A stretch of 64,000 nucleotides of DNA from Actinernus sp. WN-2022 (GCA_030867875.1 JAOWCC010001589.1:77151537-77215536), one strand, 5' to 3'. Counted from the stretch's first letter, positions 11,702 through 23,248 are shown. The notes: a model not told the origin generated them from the letters alone. A program made the numbers and translations.

Positions 11702-12892
11702 GTAAGTTACAGATAGATACAGATATTTTTATTAGCTCCTTGTACAGCAGATAGTACATTGTACATTAGAATATAGTGCTAATAAAAGATAATAATTGTG
11801 TTACAGACTATAAGATTAAGTATTGCTATAATTTTTACAAATCATTAAAAATAATTTTCAGTATAATAATTACTATTAGTTATACCATGGCATGAGGGGT
11901 ATTAGTGATTAAATTGCCCCAAGAGCCGAAGGAAGATTTGTAAAAGTCAAGTTCAAGTTCAAGTTTATTTCACTAAAATACAATGTAATTATGCAGTTGA
12001 CTAAAATAATATTCAAAGGGCATGCACGTTTATGGTTTTAAGTATCCCACATGGAAGAAGCGGCTTGAGAAGTGAAGAGAATAACGCGCAGATTGAAATA
12101 GCTTATCCCACATGGATTACGTTGATGGTATAATGAAGACAGGTCAGTTTGGATCCAGTATTTTTCACCCCGGAGCACAGGGCTAGTCGTGCCAGAGGGG
12201 AGCAGGAGTTGATGCTTTTGACCCTCTCACTTCCAGCCTACATTCTCTTCTAATTTTCCCTCATTACGCATGCAGGGGAAATTTAGAAATATGCATTGTT
12301 GACAATGCATATTTCTAAATATCCTCCCATCAGGGGAAATTAGTGGTTTAAATGTGCCTCAGAGAACAAAAGAATCCGAGGCTACCATGGTATAACTTAA
12401 TATATAGTTACTTAGTTACATATATAACGAGATTAAAATTTATTATTGTAAAATTATTATTTCTTCTCTTCTTTTGAAACAGTCTTAAACATATTTAGCT
12501 GATGCTTTTTGTAGTGTTTTAAGTGGGTTGATTATTGTGAAAAATAGTTTTTTGTCCATCATAATCTCAGGGCATTTTTTGGTCTGTCTTATTGTTGTAA
12601 ATAAGGCTTCTCTTAACTTGTTATATATTATAGGTAAGTTAGGGACTGGTGATTAATGAAATGGGGGGCGGGCAAAGAAAAATGGGAGAGTCCCCAATTT
12701 TCAAAGTTTAAACAATTTTGTTTGTTTTTTAAATTGAATGAATCAAGAATTAGGTCTAAAATTTAATATATGTAGTTATGATATGAAATCATGTTTGCCG
12801 CGTAGCACTAGTAGGTGTAAAGAATGTGATGTAAAGTGGTATGCTGTAGTGCTATGTGTGCACGCCCTACGAGGGAAAGAGAAAAAATCTCT
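11702..12892. other. CDIN1 intron with one short palindrome
   Basis: AT-rich intron. At 12280-12321 the bases TTTAGAAATATGCATTGT and their mirror form a near-perfect 40-bp palindrome, flanked by AGGGGAAATT on both sides, probably a very small foldback element. Nothing else is supported. Confidence 0.6.
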
Positions 12893-12972
12893 GACACAAG
12901 TGGCGGACTCGAACCCAACGACCTCCAGGTTGCATGTCTGGCGCTCTACCAACTGAGCTATCAAGCAATTAA
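12893..12972 (-). repeat. tRNA-derived SINE head
   Basis: The minus strand has a good A box (TAGCTCAGTTGGTAGAGCG) and B box (GGTTCGAGTCC) at tRNA-like spacing. The 5' end GCTTGAT does not pair with the sequence after the T arm (ACTTGTG), so there is no acceptor stem. This points to a tRNA-derived SINE or pseudogene, not a functional tRNA. Confidence 0.65.
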
Positions 12973-13123
12973 ATTAAATGCTCATGATTACTTCAAAAAA
13001 AGTCCAGAGTGAAAGATTTTTTTTAAGGATTACTTCAGACAAAAGCAGATTTGTTTGGATAATTTAAAGCATTTTTGAAATTTTGTATGGTACATGTAGG
13101 TTTTTTCATTGTGTTTTCCTCAG

Positions 13124-13189
13124 GTGAAGATATTATGAGGGCAAAAGGGTACGACAAGACTCCTGACTTCAAACTCGAAATACCCATTG
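13124..13189 (+). CDS. CDIN1: CDIN1 exon with PD of nuclease motif
   Basis: A 66-bp exon, acceptor CCTCAG|GTG, donor CATTG|GTCAGT. It reads EDIMRAKGYDKTPDFKLEIP, matching the highly conserved CDIN1 segment RxKGYDKTPDF. The PD dipeptide is the likely first part of the PD-(D/E)xK catalytic motif, the ExK part being in the next exon. Codon phases fit both neighbours. Confidence 0.92.
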
Positions 13190-13978
13190 GTCAGTAATAT
13201 AGTACATGTCAGTGTCAGTGTATCACTATATCTAAATCTAATCTCATAGAATCCCATATAATAGTCCTTGCTGTAAACAATAACCCTCTTGTGTATAATC
13301 CCATCCTTTTCAGTCTATTCCTATGACCTCATGGACATGCATATCCAAAATCAGATGTCTTGTCAATAATAAGTACTCCTCATGGTTTTGCTTTATTCAA
13401 CTTCAAATGTTAATTGTCACTGTACAAAATGCTGTAATATAGCAAAAAGAAAGTGTTGGCTGTTTTTTCCTGCAACGTTTAAAGAAATAAAAGTATTTGT
13501 TGCAATTTTTTTATTTCTAGTCGCCAAAAAAGGTTAATCCATGTTTTCTGGAAGAAAATATGTCGTAATTTGCAACTGCTGAAGATATTGTAGTCGCAAA
13601 CAACAGTATTTTGGTTGCATTTGCGACCATATCGGTCCCAATTTCGAGCCCTGCGTAATACCCCCAAAAGGCCCTTTATGGGATGAGGACTATATACCCC
13701 TCCCCTACCCTTCCCTCTCCTCCCCTCATCCCATGCTTTTTGTCAGGCCCCATTCACCCTCCCCTCCCCTCAATCTTTTTGTCATGCCCCATTCTCCCTC
13801 CCTTCAACTCATGCTTTTTGTCATGCCCATTCTCCTGCATGTCCTCTGTTCCTTGCAAAAAGCCATGCAACTGCTTTCCTTTCAACTCCTGTAGTTCCTG
13901 CAGGCATATTCTAACATAACTTTTAACGCTTTAACACACTTCTACAGCAATCAAGGCTGGATCAAACACGGTTTCTGG

Positions 13979-14421
13979 TAAACTATTCACCCACCCCTCC
14001 CTTGGGTATACATGTGTAGTTAATGATTAACCATTAAACTATTCACCCATCCCTCCCTTGGGTATACATGTGTAGTTAATGATTAACCATTAACTATTCA
14101 CCCATCCCTCCCTTGGGTATACATGTGTATTTAATGATTAACCATTAACTATTCACCCATCCCTCCCTTGGGTATACATGTGTATTTAATGATTAACCAT
14201 TAACTATTCACCCATCCCTCCCTTGGGTATACATGTGTAGTTAATGATTAACCATTAACTATTCACCCATCCCTCCCTTGGGTATACATGTGTATTTAAT
14301 GATTAACCATTAACTATTCACCCATCCCTCCCTTGGGTATACATGTGTATTTAATGATTAACCATTAACTATCCACCCATCCCTCCCTTGGGTATACATG
14401 TGTAGTTAATGATTAACCATT
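13979..14421. repeat. Minisatellite, about 55-bp unit, eight copies
   Basis: Units read AACTATTCACCCATCCCTCC followed by CTTGGGTATACATGTGTAGT and TAATGATTAACCATT. Eight nearly identical copies lie in the intron between two CDIN1 exons. The high identity indicates recent tandem expansion, so copy number is probably polymorphic. Confidence 0.93.
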
Positions 14422-14497
14422 AAATTTAGGGTGAGTACAGACTGCCCAGGGGGAGTTGTAATTAAAAGTAACTAAGATTTAGAACTCCTTTTCACAG

Positions 14498-14603
14498 CTG
14501 TGAATGGCTACGTGGTGAACTGGATAGAAAGTAAAGCATCATTTGGTGATGAATACAGTCATCAGACGTACCTCAAAGAACAATTTTGGAGCTACTGGAA
14601 CAG
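14498..14603 (+). CDS. CDIN1: CDIN1 exon with ExK nuclease motif; GC donor
   Basis: A 106-bp exon, acceptor TTTCACAG|CTG. It reads [19 protein letters not shown] then [15 protein letters not shown], the most conserved part of CDIN1; ESK is the likely ExK catalytic element. The donor is AACAG|GCAAGT, a GC donor with otherwise ideal consensus. Joining here is required for phase, because the next exon starts with the last base of an arginine codon. The intron is therefore a GC-AG intron of about 1.5 kb. Confidence 0.93.
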
Positions 14604-14823
14604 GCAAGTCATTTGAAAGTGATTATCAGCACTTTTAAGCCAGAAATTGTTGGCTTGAGTGCAGTAAAGTGTTTTAAATCGTTTTCAACCATTTTTAGGT
14701 AACTTGCTATAAAATGCATTACAAATCCTTGAAATGGTGTCATTTGAGTTGAAAATGAATTGAGTCAGAACTTTGAATGTGTTTGTTGTACTGTAATGAT
14801 TGTGTCAACTTATATCACCATTG

Positions 14824-15012
14824 CACAATGTAACGTCCTCGTGCCACTGGTAACGTCCTCTTGTCACTGGTAACGTCCTCGTGTCACTGGTAACGTCCTC
14901 GTGTCACTGGTAACGTCCTCGTGTCACTGGTAACGTCCTCGTGTCACTGGTAACGTCCTCGTGTCACTGGTAACGTCCTCGTGTCACTTGTAACGTCCTC
15001 GTGTCACTTGTA
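14824..15012. repeat. Minisatellite, 20-bp unit, about nine copies
   Basis: Unit TAACGTCCTCGTGTCACTGG repeated about nine times with single-base differences, ending with two TCACTTG variants. It lies in the GC-AG intron of CDIN1. Confidence 0.93.
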
Positions 15013-15182
15013 GCGTCCGTTTTTCATTCACCATTGCGAGACAACTTTATAGAACGGTACAACTACAGAATACCCAGCATTTTCAAAACATCCCTTCCAA
15101 GGCGGATACGCGGATCCATACTAAGTGGGCAAGACTCATCACTGCGTATATATCCACTTCAGATATATCCCTTCAAAGTCTT

Positions 15183-15822
15183 AAGGCTGGTTCACACGTG
15201 TAACGCAAGCGGAGACGCAAGCGCAAGCAAAAGTACGTGTGAACATAGCTAACGCAAACGCAAGCGCAAATGCAAGAAAATGGAAACTTTTCCATTCTCT
15301 TGCGCTTGCATCAGCGCTTGCTTCACGGATTCACCCGTGTGAACATTGGTGAAGCAAGCGCAAACGCAAGGAAATCAGCAGAGAACCAATCAGAAGGAAC
15401 TTCGTCCCATGCCTACACGGCTAAACATTTATCCAAGATGGCAGCCTCGACGATAACATATCCCAGTCATAACTACATAAAGTTGTATTTACCGGAAATA
15501 AAACTCTATCGCCAAGGTGTAATTCGCGCACCAAGTTATGGTAATCGCCCTGAAGATGCCGCCTTTGAAAAATATCTCTCATCCAAACACTGCATGGCCT
15601 TCTTGTTCGTCTCTGCATTATTCTTCGACGCATACGACGACAAAGGTTGAGAAGCATGAATAACAACACGTCAGACTCGTCCACCATCTTGGAAAAGCAC
15701 TACAAATGCGCATGCGTGCATCATGGTTCTTGCGCCGGCGGCTTGCGTTACACGTGTGAACATCGCTTGCGCTTGTGCTTGCGTCTGCGCTTGCGCTTGC
15801 GTTACTCGTGTGAACCAGCCTT
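15183..15822. repeat. MITE with AAGGCTGGTTCACACGTGTA ends
   Basis: AAGGCTGGTTCACACGTGTA at 15183 is mirrored by the sequence ending at 15822. Both arms are extended by runs of the hexamer-like unit GCAAGC/GCTTGC, and the same pairing recurs internally near 15330-15370 and 15740-15790. Open frames inside it (for example 15270-15650) show no domain. Confidence 0.8.
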
Positions 15823-16090
15823 TAGGGGAGGCCGCTATCACTTTTACACTGCGTAGCCGCGTATCCACTTTAGGAACATAACTTCAAAGTCTGGATCAAT
15901 TTACGTATCTTGGAGTTCTCCAGATATAATTATTACTCGTTCTTTAAAAGTAGAAGAAAAGTCACTGCATATCCACTTAATTTTAGGAATGTTTGAATAT
16001 TTCCCGGGTATTCAGTAGTTACTGAACAAATGTACAGAGTACCATGCACAAGCTATAGAATTACTGATGACCTTTTAATGATTCTCATAG

Positions 16091-16226
16091 GTTTGGCCCT
16101 GGTTTGGTGATATACTGGTTTGGATTTATAGACGAACTTGATTGTAATAGAGATCGGGGCATTTTAATCATGGATGAATTCCCTACGGATATTGTAACCC
16201 TGGACTCGCTCCTAGATGGACTTTAG
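16091..16226 (+). CDS. CDIN1: CDIN1 terminal coding exon
   Basis: Acceptor TCATAG|G, then the frame reads [20 protein letters not shown] and continues [17 protein letters not shown] to a TAG stop at 16224. This matches the CDIN1 C-terminus ([24 protein letters not shown]). The C-terminal residues after VTL are lineage-specific. From 4925 to here eight exons give about 215 codons of the roughly 280 expected, so only the first 60-70 residues are missing upstream. Confidence 0.93.
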
Positions 16227-16298
16227 ATAATATTTAGAACGAAGGAAGCTGCAGGTGACTGATAATTAATCTCTATGAGAGTATTGTAGAATGGTATG

Positions 16299-16304
16299 AA
16301 TAAA
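16299..16304 (+). terminator. CDIN1 polyadenylation signal
   Basis: AATAAA 73 bp after the CDIN1 stop, the first such hexamer downstream. Position and orientation fit a short 3' UTR. Confidence 0.55.
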
Positions 16305-16385
16305 ACTAAAATATTTATATTCAACTAGCGAAGGATCTACCCATTTGTTGCACAAAAAGCATTTACTTTTTATAGATGTGGACAC

Positions 16386-16849
16386 TTAAAGTGCCTATGA
16401 AGCTTATTTTTTTATTTTAGATATCAATTCTACATCAAGTGAATAGTAGAATGGTACAAAATATCTTGCTTTGAATGCTGTGCCGCTGAGTTAAGGAGGT
16501 TTTAATATCCAAAATGCTAATTACATGACGTCAGGGGAGGCATCAATTATTATACAATTTGTTTTGTTGCAATTAAACAAATTTTTAAAATTATCAGTGT
16601 TATACCAATGGTTGAAATAAAATGATGTTAGAAAAAAAAAATCCTATATCAGTAGAAACGCCCATTCACAACCACTAAGAAGTGATTGCAGATACCTCCC
16701 CTGACGTCATGTAATTAGCATTTTGGATATTAAAACCTCCTTAACTCAGCGGCACATCATTCAAAGCAAAATATATTTTACCATTCTACTATTAACTTGA
16801 TTTAGAATTGATATCTAAAATAAAAAAATAAGCTTCATAGGCACTTTAA
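16386..16849. repeat. MITE with TTAAAGTGCCTATGAAGC ends and long arms
   Basis: Arms of roughly 150-170 bp, including CCTCCCCTGACGTCATGTAA, are mirrored almost perfectly around an AT-rich centre. The outer 13 bp match the element at 10867-11333, but the inner sequences differ, so the two are different families using the same terminal motif. Confidence 0.88.
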
Positions 16850-17182
16850 GGTATTATGTAAGCAGTTAGAGGAGTTTGATTTTTTTTTCTGAGCGGCTCG
16901 GTTTTTTCTACGAAAATATATTTACAGTGTGATTATTGAAACCGGTACCACTTAGACAACACATCGCAAGCATTCCCAAATACCAATATTGGCAGATCCA
17001 CGCGATGTTCTTCATTTAAAACACTTGACTTCACAACAAGTCCACGAAATGTACCTTCACCGGATCGCAGCTCGAGCAAGTCGAAATGCTATTGTCTTGT
17101 ACTCAACACTGATTTGATTTCGTTCTGCAATGTGATTGGTTCTTGTTGTCTAAATGGCCCCAGTTTCAGTTATAGTTTCAAT

Positions 17183-17429
17183 CATAGTTAATAGAGTGGA
17201 ATGGTTATAAAACCCGGCAAACTTCAAAAGGCTAACAACGGCGCTGAGATTTCACGGTCATAATTCATTAGCGTCCCTTGAACGACTGAACTCACGTTTC
17301 TATTGGCTGATTGATTAACACATTGGAATTTTTATTGTGTTTTGTGCACGGTAATGGTTGAAAAAAGCTAACAAAGACATGTAACAAAGGCGGTCGCTGG
17401 GTTTCATGCATTCCACTCTATTAACTATG
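17183..17429. repeat. MITE with CATAGTTAATAGAGTGGAAT ends
   Basis: CATAGTTAATAGAGTGGAAT is mirrored by ATTCCACTCTATTAACTATG ending at 17429. The interior is unremarkable. No target duplication is certain. Confidence 0.75.
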
Positions 17430-18257
17430 TTGCAACTGAATGTAAAAATCAGATGTCATTTTGTCGTCCTTTTCAATGGAGGTGCACAAATGACGTCAAA
17501 ACGTGACGAAGAAGTACGCCACGAGACGAAGTTGAGTGTCGGCTGACTGTTGCTAACTTGACGTCATCTCTGCATCTATTTCAGTTAACAAATAGAACGG
17601 ATTTGTTGTGTTCTGTATTAAGACAAACACGACTGGAGCTGTAAAGCACTAAAAAGGTACAGAAATAATAATAATAATAGTGTCTTTATTCCTTACAATA
17701 AGGTACATATCGTATGTTACAGAAGTGTGAAAAATTCGAAATTATCCAGCAATAAATTATTTCATTCCTAAGTTATAATTCAAGATCAGTCTTTTCATAA
17801 AATAACTTCTAAATCTAGCAGTATTTAGTTTAGAAATCACGATCCGCATTGCATTGCAGCAGTTCCTCATTGCTCTTCCACCCCCCCTCCCCCGGCCTTC
17901 ATCGTTGCAAATTCTTCTTACACCTGGTCAAAATTTCAGGATCCTTGCAATTAATGCAAATGTGGAATAAGTGACGAATTGCTTAGCTGAATTTTTCTTG
18001 TAGGGAATGAGACTCGTAACTTCTGACTGCTTTAAACTTTTATGACTGAGTCTAACGTGACTTTGACTTGTTGCCGCCACTGGTTGATAGACATCTCCCA
18101 CATGTATTTTAATCCACATTGGCAGAAGGGAGGGGTCCTCTGAATTACCAGTCAAGCCGGTATTTCTCTACGTGCTCAACTGACGCCAATCTGAAATTCC
18201 CTAGCTTGACTCCTTGAGCCTTGGCATTTCTCTCTCTATATAAGCACGGACCTATTT
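17430..18257. other. Intergenic region between convergent genes
   Basis: Sequence between the CDIN1 3' side and the CXorf65-like stop. It holds a short AAT microsatellite near 17667 and a C-rich run near 17880. No gene is supported. Confidence 0.6.
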
Positions 18258-18550
18258 CTAATCGGCATTAGCTTTTCGCCGCTTCCCCTTCTTTGATCTA
18301 ACAATCCTTCCCGTATTCATTGTCATTGGGGAAGGGCTAGTCCGAGCCACTCGAGCTTGGTAATTAGGGAATTTATCGCCGAGTTTCTTTAGTAGCGGTA
18401 TGTAGGTGATTTCTTGTGTAGGGGAAGTCTCGTTCGGGTCCGTCGGAGGAACTTGAGTGACTTTTTTCTCAACAAGTATGTATTCGCCTTTTATTGTGAG
18501 ATACTTGGATGCATCCTCGTTCTTGTGATCTGTGAGTTCCAGCACCAGAC
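18258..18550 (-). CDS. CXorf65-like gene, exon 2 (terminal)
   Basis: Minus strand, acceptor TTTACCAG|GTC at 18550. The frame reads LVLELTDHKNEDASKYLTIK, then GEYILVEKK and later ITYIPLLKKL, and stops at 18258. CXorf65-family proteins share a short ubiquitin-like N-terminus followed by segments of the type ExGxxxxLxxxxxxYAxxxLxxRxxYxxVxxE and a xFVPLL motif. The C-terminal tail is basic (SKKGKRRKAN) and could be a nuclear localisation signal. Function of the family is not known to me. Confidence 0.75.
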
Positions 18551-18773
18551 CTGGTAAAACATTGAAAAGCAAAATATTATCAGTGGATAGTGGTACACTC
18601 CGTCCCTTGTTCCCTTCCCCGGTATTTAGAACTACGGAAGGACAGAATATGTTTCAACCACCCTCAAAATATTAAGTGAAAATATGTGAGAACTGTCATA
18701 AGTTGGTGAAAACATACATTGAGCCAATATTTTTCAAACGTTTCTTGGAAATTTGAACTGAAATATTTGGGTC

Positions 18774-18890
18774 TAGCCCGGTGGTCGAGCTCCGGTCTGA
18801 CGTGCGGGAGGTCGCGGGTAAAAAACCCGGATGTATCAACACTCAGGATCTTAAAATAACTGAGTAGAAGGTGCTGCCTTTGAGAAACAA
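18774..18890 (+). repeat. SINE fragment, tRNA-like head
   Basis: TAGCCCGGTGGTCGAGCTCC resembles an A box, GGTCGCGGGTAAAAAACCCG a degraded B box, followed by AATAACTGAGTAGAAGGTGC and TGCCTTTG, which looks like the body of a cnidarian SINE. It lies in the CXorf65-like intron. Confidence 0.5.
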
Positions 18891-19011
18891 TTTTGATCTC
18901 GAACTGAATATTTATTCAAATTTTAGATGAAATAGTGGTTGACGTTCCAACCGATTTTTTCCATGAGGCGTAATTAGAATTACTCACACGGTTTTGCTGT
19001 TGTGGAAGACA

Positions 19012-19407
19012 ATAGAGTACCGAAGTGATGACGTCATAAATAAAAAAATTTCCCTTTAACAACATTTGACCACAGTTGCAGAAAGAACACGATAAAAGAA
19101 CATTACATAGCAAAAATGAGGTGAATAAGATGAAAAGCGGCCGAGATATGGGCATTGGAATATATAATATTCTTTAACAAAACAATGTATTTTTGTCCTG
19201 GTTCCTAAGTTTATGAACCAGTACAAAAATACAGTGATTTGTTAAAGAAAAGTATATATTCCAATGCCCATATCTCAGCTGCTTTTCATCGTATACACCT
19301 CATTTTTGGTATGTAATGTTCTTTTATATTGCTCTTTCTGAATCAGTGGTCCAAACATTCTACATCTAAATTTTGCAAATTTGTGACGTCACACTTCGGT
19401 ACTCTAT
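19012..19407. repeat. MITE with ATAGAGTACCGAAGTG ends
   Basis: ATAGAGTACCGAAGTGATGA then CGTCA is mirrored by TGACGTCACACTTCGGTACT ending at 19407. The arms extend through most of the element (for example CCGAGATATGGGCATTGGAA and its mirror) to a centre near 19205. It lies in the CXorf65-like intron. Confidence 0.85.
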
Positions 19408-21525
19408 AGCCGTACTTATGTTTGAGCGCTTTCCGGCTGTATTTACAAATAACGAATAAAGGACTTAAAAGAATTGATAAGAAATTGACTGAAGTTCATC
19501 AACTGTTTATAAGATAGATCAACACAACATTGTGCCTTAAAAGTTGCCCAAAGCGGAAACGGACGAAAAACAAAGCTAGTGCAGTTTTTCATGCGTATGA
19601 GTTTCTAATATCAAGTTTATAGGATTAAAAAAGTAAAGCTGTTGCTATTTCATGTTTGCAATAAGAGTAATATAGTTTTTAATCGATTCAAGTAATATTC
19701 AATTATATTGTCTATACTGGCTAGGGTTTGTTTAAGATGTCTGAACGTCTTTACACGGCAGAGAGACGAAATTAAGCTAGTCAAAAATTAATACGAAACA
19801 GGGTGACAAGTCTGTGCTGAAAATAATAACTTTCCCCCGACAGTGAATTAGACTTCGCTGGTGATACTAGTTCACAAACTAACTGGAGTCAAAATTTGGG
19901 AAATAAAGCAATTAAAAACGATAGAAGAGTGTTAATGAGGCTTTTTTTTGTCTGCAAAGCTTTTAATGCATACTAGGATTAGAGCTTTTCCCTAACCAGA
20001 CACAAGCGAGAGAACAAACTACTAGCACCTGGATTAGTCTAATTACCTCTAAAAACAAAGCTCGCTTTACGTTGAAATATTAACCAGCTCACTTTGCATG
20101 ACATTACGAAAAAGAACAGAAATTAACATAGTGTCGACAATCTTATATTTTATAATTGGATTCACGCTCCGTGATACACACCGTTCTGTTTTTGAATACG
20201 CATATTGTCAACGTCTTTTCATATTCTTGGTCACATCTTGCCAAAAAGTACAAACGAAATTAAACGAGAGATCTTGCTGCCGATTTACTTAGTCGAACTT
20301 TCCACTCTCCTCCTACTAAAGTTGGCATTACTCAAAACCCTTTATTGATCTTTATTCAAGCCTAGTTATAGTCATCTAGTCATTCCGATTTTGCTAAGTT
20401 AATACTTTGTCTAGTTTATTGTTTTTGTACACTTTCCTCTCCAGAATCGAATGATTTTTCTCAAGTTCTGCAGTCATATCCTTCACAGCTAGAGGATACT
20501 TGAAATTACATAACTATTATTATTGTGGAACGGGAGCTATATGAAGGCCAGAGTCACACTTGGTCCAATAAAACATGAATTGTTTCTATAACTTTCGAAG
20601 TTCAGTTATGTTTTCTGTGATTCGCCTTTCGTATGTGGAAAAAAGAAATTCAAAAATCTCTAGCAATCAGCCAAATGAACGTATATGGTATTGACCATGA
20701 AAATGAGACATTCGGATCTTCACAGCGTTGGTCTTGCACATTTATTGCAAGCAACATTTTCAATTAAAATTCGCTCAGGCAGTTAGCTATAGATTATTTA
20801 CCCGTCGTTGTGCTAATGTGAATCCTGTTCTATTGATTCATTTTGATGGATTTTCTAACGTAAATATTTTACAGGTCGCGCTTATTCATGCATATATTAT
20901 CCATTGTGGCACTTTCGTGGATAACGGAAACTGAGAAAACTTGCAGGATATAAATTTAGAAAGCCAATGATATAACACGAGCCAAACAAAGAGTCTTTTG
21001 ATGTCATCTGCTCTTTAGCTCCAGGCTAAAGTTATTGTTTGACTTATATTGGAACCTGCCATCAACAAAGTATCATAACAATATTATATTCGTATGCATT
21101 CATAAACAGTTTCACTGCGTCTCAGTTTATATTTCCTGGCAACAGAAGACATGAAGTTCAGAAATTCTAAGTATATTTTGTTATAAAATTCCACAACTTG
21201 TATTGGCATGATTAAAGAGCCCGTCATATCTTTTTATAATGCTACGAACAAAGATTCTGGGCCAAAAATTACAAACAGTACTCCGGCACGAAATTAGCAG
21301 AGTTCTACGCATCAACTTATTAACTATAATCCTACTGGTTGTCAAGCTTCCAAATCGATGCAATGACTTCGATGTCACGAAGTAGTGACTAAGTGTGGCG
21401 AATCATCAAAATAACCGTTTATAATAATGTTGTTACGATTCTCTTACATCTCTTTACAAACTAGAGCAAGACATTTTTCGTGCCTAACCGAATTACAGTA
21501 ATAAACAATCCAACTGAGTACTTGC
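19408..21525. other. CXorf65-like intron, no supported gene
   Basis: The remainder of the roughly 3-kb intron is AT-rich with no clear repeat arms, domains or RNA genes. Confidence 0.55.
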
Positions 21526-21667
21526 CTGTATCGTCTGTTAAATCCAGTACTCTGTTACTCTCACCATAGCCACATCTTTCCTTGATATTGTTCAGCAAGT
21601 TAATAACACTGCAGCTTGGATTGAAGAGCAACGACTCATAATCTCCATAAAGAACAGTTATAAACAT
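21526..21667 (-). CDS. CXorf65-like gene, exon 1; GC donor
   Basis: Minus strand, starting MFITVLYGDYESLLFNPSCS and continuing VINLLNNIKERCGYG to LTDDTG. The MFIxxxxGD start and NxxCSVxxLLxxI spacing are characteristic of the CXorf65 and C22orf15 families, a predicted ubiquitin-like fold. The exon ends at ACAG|GCAAGT (plus 21526/21525), a GC donor; the split glycine codon is completed exactly by the exon at 18550. The two exons together give about 145 residues, somewhat shorter than the mammalian protein. Confidence 0.78.
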
Positions 21668-21730
21668 CCCGAACTCTTGTCTACCTTACTAAGTCGTGCA
21701 CTGCCAGGGTCCTTGAGCGAGCACACAAAC

Positions 21731-22068
21731 CACAGGCAGCCCAATCTCGTGATTTGTGTATTTATACGCTTTCAAATATCGCTTGAATAGTTCATATTAT
21801 AAATCCTTCCAAAACATGTATGTTAGAGGAATAAATACACGACTTCACCCTACAATGTTTCAGTTGTGGTTATTCGTACCTCTAAGTGAGGGAAGGAAGT
21901 TCGAAAAAAACAGCGGAAACGACCGGTTAGAAGAGCTCAGAGGTATGAATAACCACAACTGAAACATTTTCTCTAACATACATGTTTTGGAAGGATTTAT
22001 AATATGAACTATTCAAGCGATATTTGTAAGCGTATAAATACACAAATCACAAGATTGGGCTTCCTGTG
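21731..22068. repeat. MITE with CACAGGCAGCCC ends
   Basis: CACAGGCAGCCCAATCTCGT at 21731 is mirrored by the sequence ending GGGCTTCCTGTG at 22068. Arms run over about 150 bp, including CAAAACATGTATGTTAGAG. The CACAGGCAGCCC/GGGCTGCCTGTG termini recur at 5408, 39390-39654 and, in altered form (CACAGGAAGCCC), in the palindromes at 30.5 and 38.2 kb. Confidence 0.85.
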
Positions 22069-22410
22069 CACAAAAGTGTCAGAGCTCGACCGTGAGTACA
22101 ACAGAATCAACAAGTCTTCAATTCATAAAGTACTACAGATTTGTCTACATTTCTGTTAGCAACGAGAATAGTGGACAAATTGCCCATTTTCCAACTGCCA
22201 ACATGACCTTATGCGGAAACTGAAAAACAATTCGTTCGGAAATCGTCGTAATCCGAAACTATGCAGAATGGTTAGGCCGGAGTTTGGCCTGGGGGTATTA
22301 AGGAAATGACAAAAATATTTTTAACCCGACAATACGACAATTATTGTTGGGTTGCTGTTTTCATTATAAACTGCGTCTCATTAAAATAACACCTGCCACG
22401 ATAGCTGATA

Positions 22411-22622
22411 TTACAGTGGCGTCTACGAATAGCAGTGTCAGCGGTATTGACCCGAACGCCTCACTTCGATGTAATGAAGCGCCATTGGCATGACACATCA
22501 CTCCACAGACAAAAATAATGAACGACTAATTTAGATACACAGTTTGAATAGTGCTTCATTACATTAAAGTGAGGCGTTCGGGTCAATACCGCTGACACTG
22601 CTATTCGTAGACGCCACTGTAA
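22411..22622. repeat. MITE with TTACAGTGGCGTCTACGAAT ends
   Basis: Perfect or near-perfect arms of about 58 bp beginning TTACAGTGGCGTCTACGAAT and including GGTATTGACCCGAACGCCTC, mirrored up to 22622, around a loop of about 90 bp. Confidence 0.92.
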
Positions 22623-22635
22623 TAGCAGCTATTCG

Positions 22636-22659
22636 GGGGGGGGGGGGGGGGGGGGGGAG
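22636..22659 (+). repeat. Poly-G tract
   Basis: A run of more than 20 G. It can form G-quadruplexes and is prone to sequencing and assembly error. Similar C or G runs lie near 33185, 33290, 33850, 36820 and 62323. Confidence 0.9.
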
Positions 22660-23248
22660 GGCACACATGCTAAATGTAGGCGATTTTACGTTATAAAGGT
22701 AGCTCTAAAACCCGCATTTCCATGTTATTGCTTTCCAGAATAAGTTGATATTTCGTTAACCCGGAATTCGTCATATTTATCGTCTTATTTTTTACATAAA
22801 ATCCGGACCGTGGAGTCTAAATCGGGTTCTCAAACTCATGAATAATTCATGAGATATTCATCCAATAGAGGGGCTGTATTTGGTCACATGCATGGTTCTT
22901 GATGGTGGATGCATCTTGACATCCAATCAAACACCAGTTCCAAGCGCACTATAGTGTTTACGGTGGCCCATAAGTGCAAAATACAAACACAAATTCAAAA
23001 TACAAACTTAATTTTGTACATACAATCTTTATTTCGTGTCATACAAAGTTAATGTCGTGTCGTACAAACTTACTTTTGTGGAATACATACTTAATTTCGT
23101 GTGTACGCACATTTATTGTTGTTGGTGCAACGAGAAATTAACAGACCCTGTATTTTTGTCTCCCCCTTAATTGAAAGTTTTGACTCATTTCCAATCTTTC
23201 GAATTACAGAGATCGACAGATCATGGAAAGTGACCAAGATAGCAACGC
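22660..23248. other. Intergenic, short diverged tandem repeats
   Basis: At 22975-23105 a diverged unit of about 24 bp (forms of TACAAACTTAATTTTGT) repeats five or six times. Otherwise featureless. Confidence 0.55.

Noticed and set aside
12899..12967. Functional tRNA gene on the minus strand
   Set aside because: A and B boxes are good, but the acceptor stem does not pair and the anticodon stem is imperfect, so it is a SINE head.
14824..15012. CRISPR-like array
   Set aside because: The 20-bp units are contiguous tandem copies without spacers; this is an animal minisatellite in an intron.
15270..15650. 126-codon frame between GCAAGC-rich arms
   Set aside because: It begins inside a MITE arm and crosses the element; no domain was seen, so it is not called as a gene.
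22636..22659. G-quadruplex regulatory element
   Set aside because: A pure G homopolymer beside a MITE is more simply a slippage product; no promoter or gene is near.
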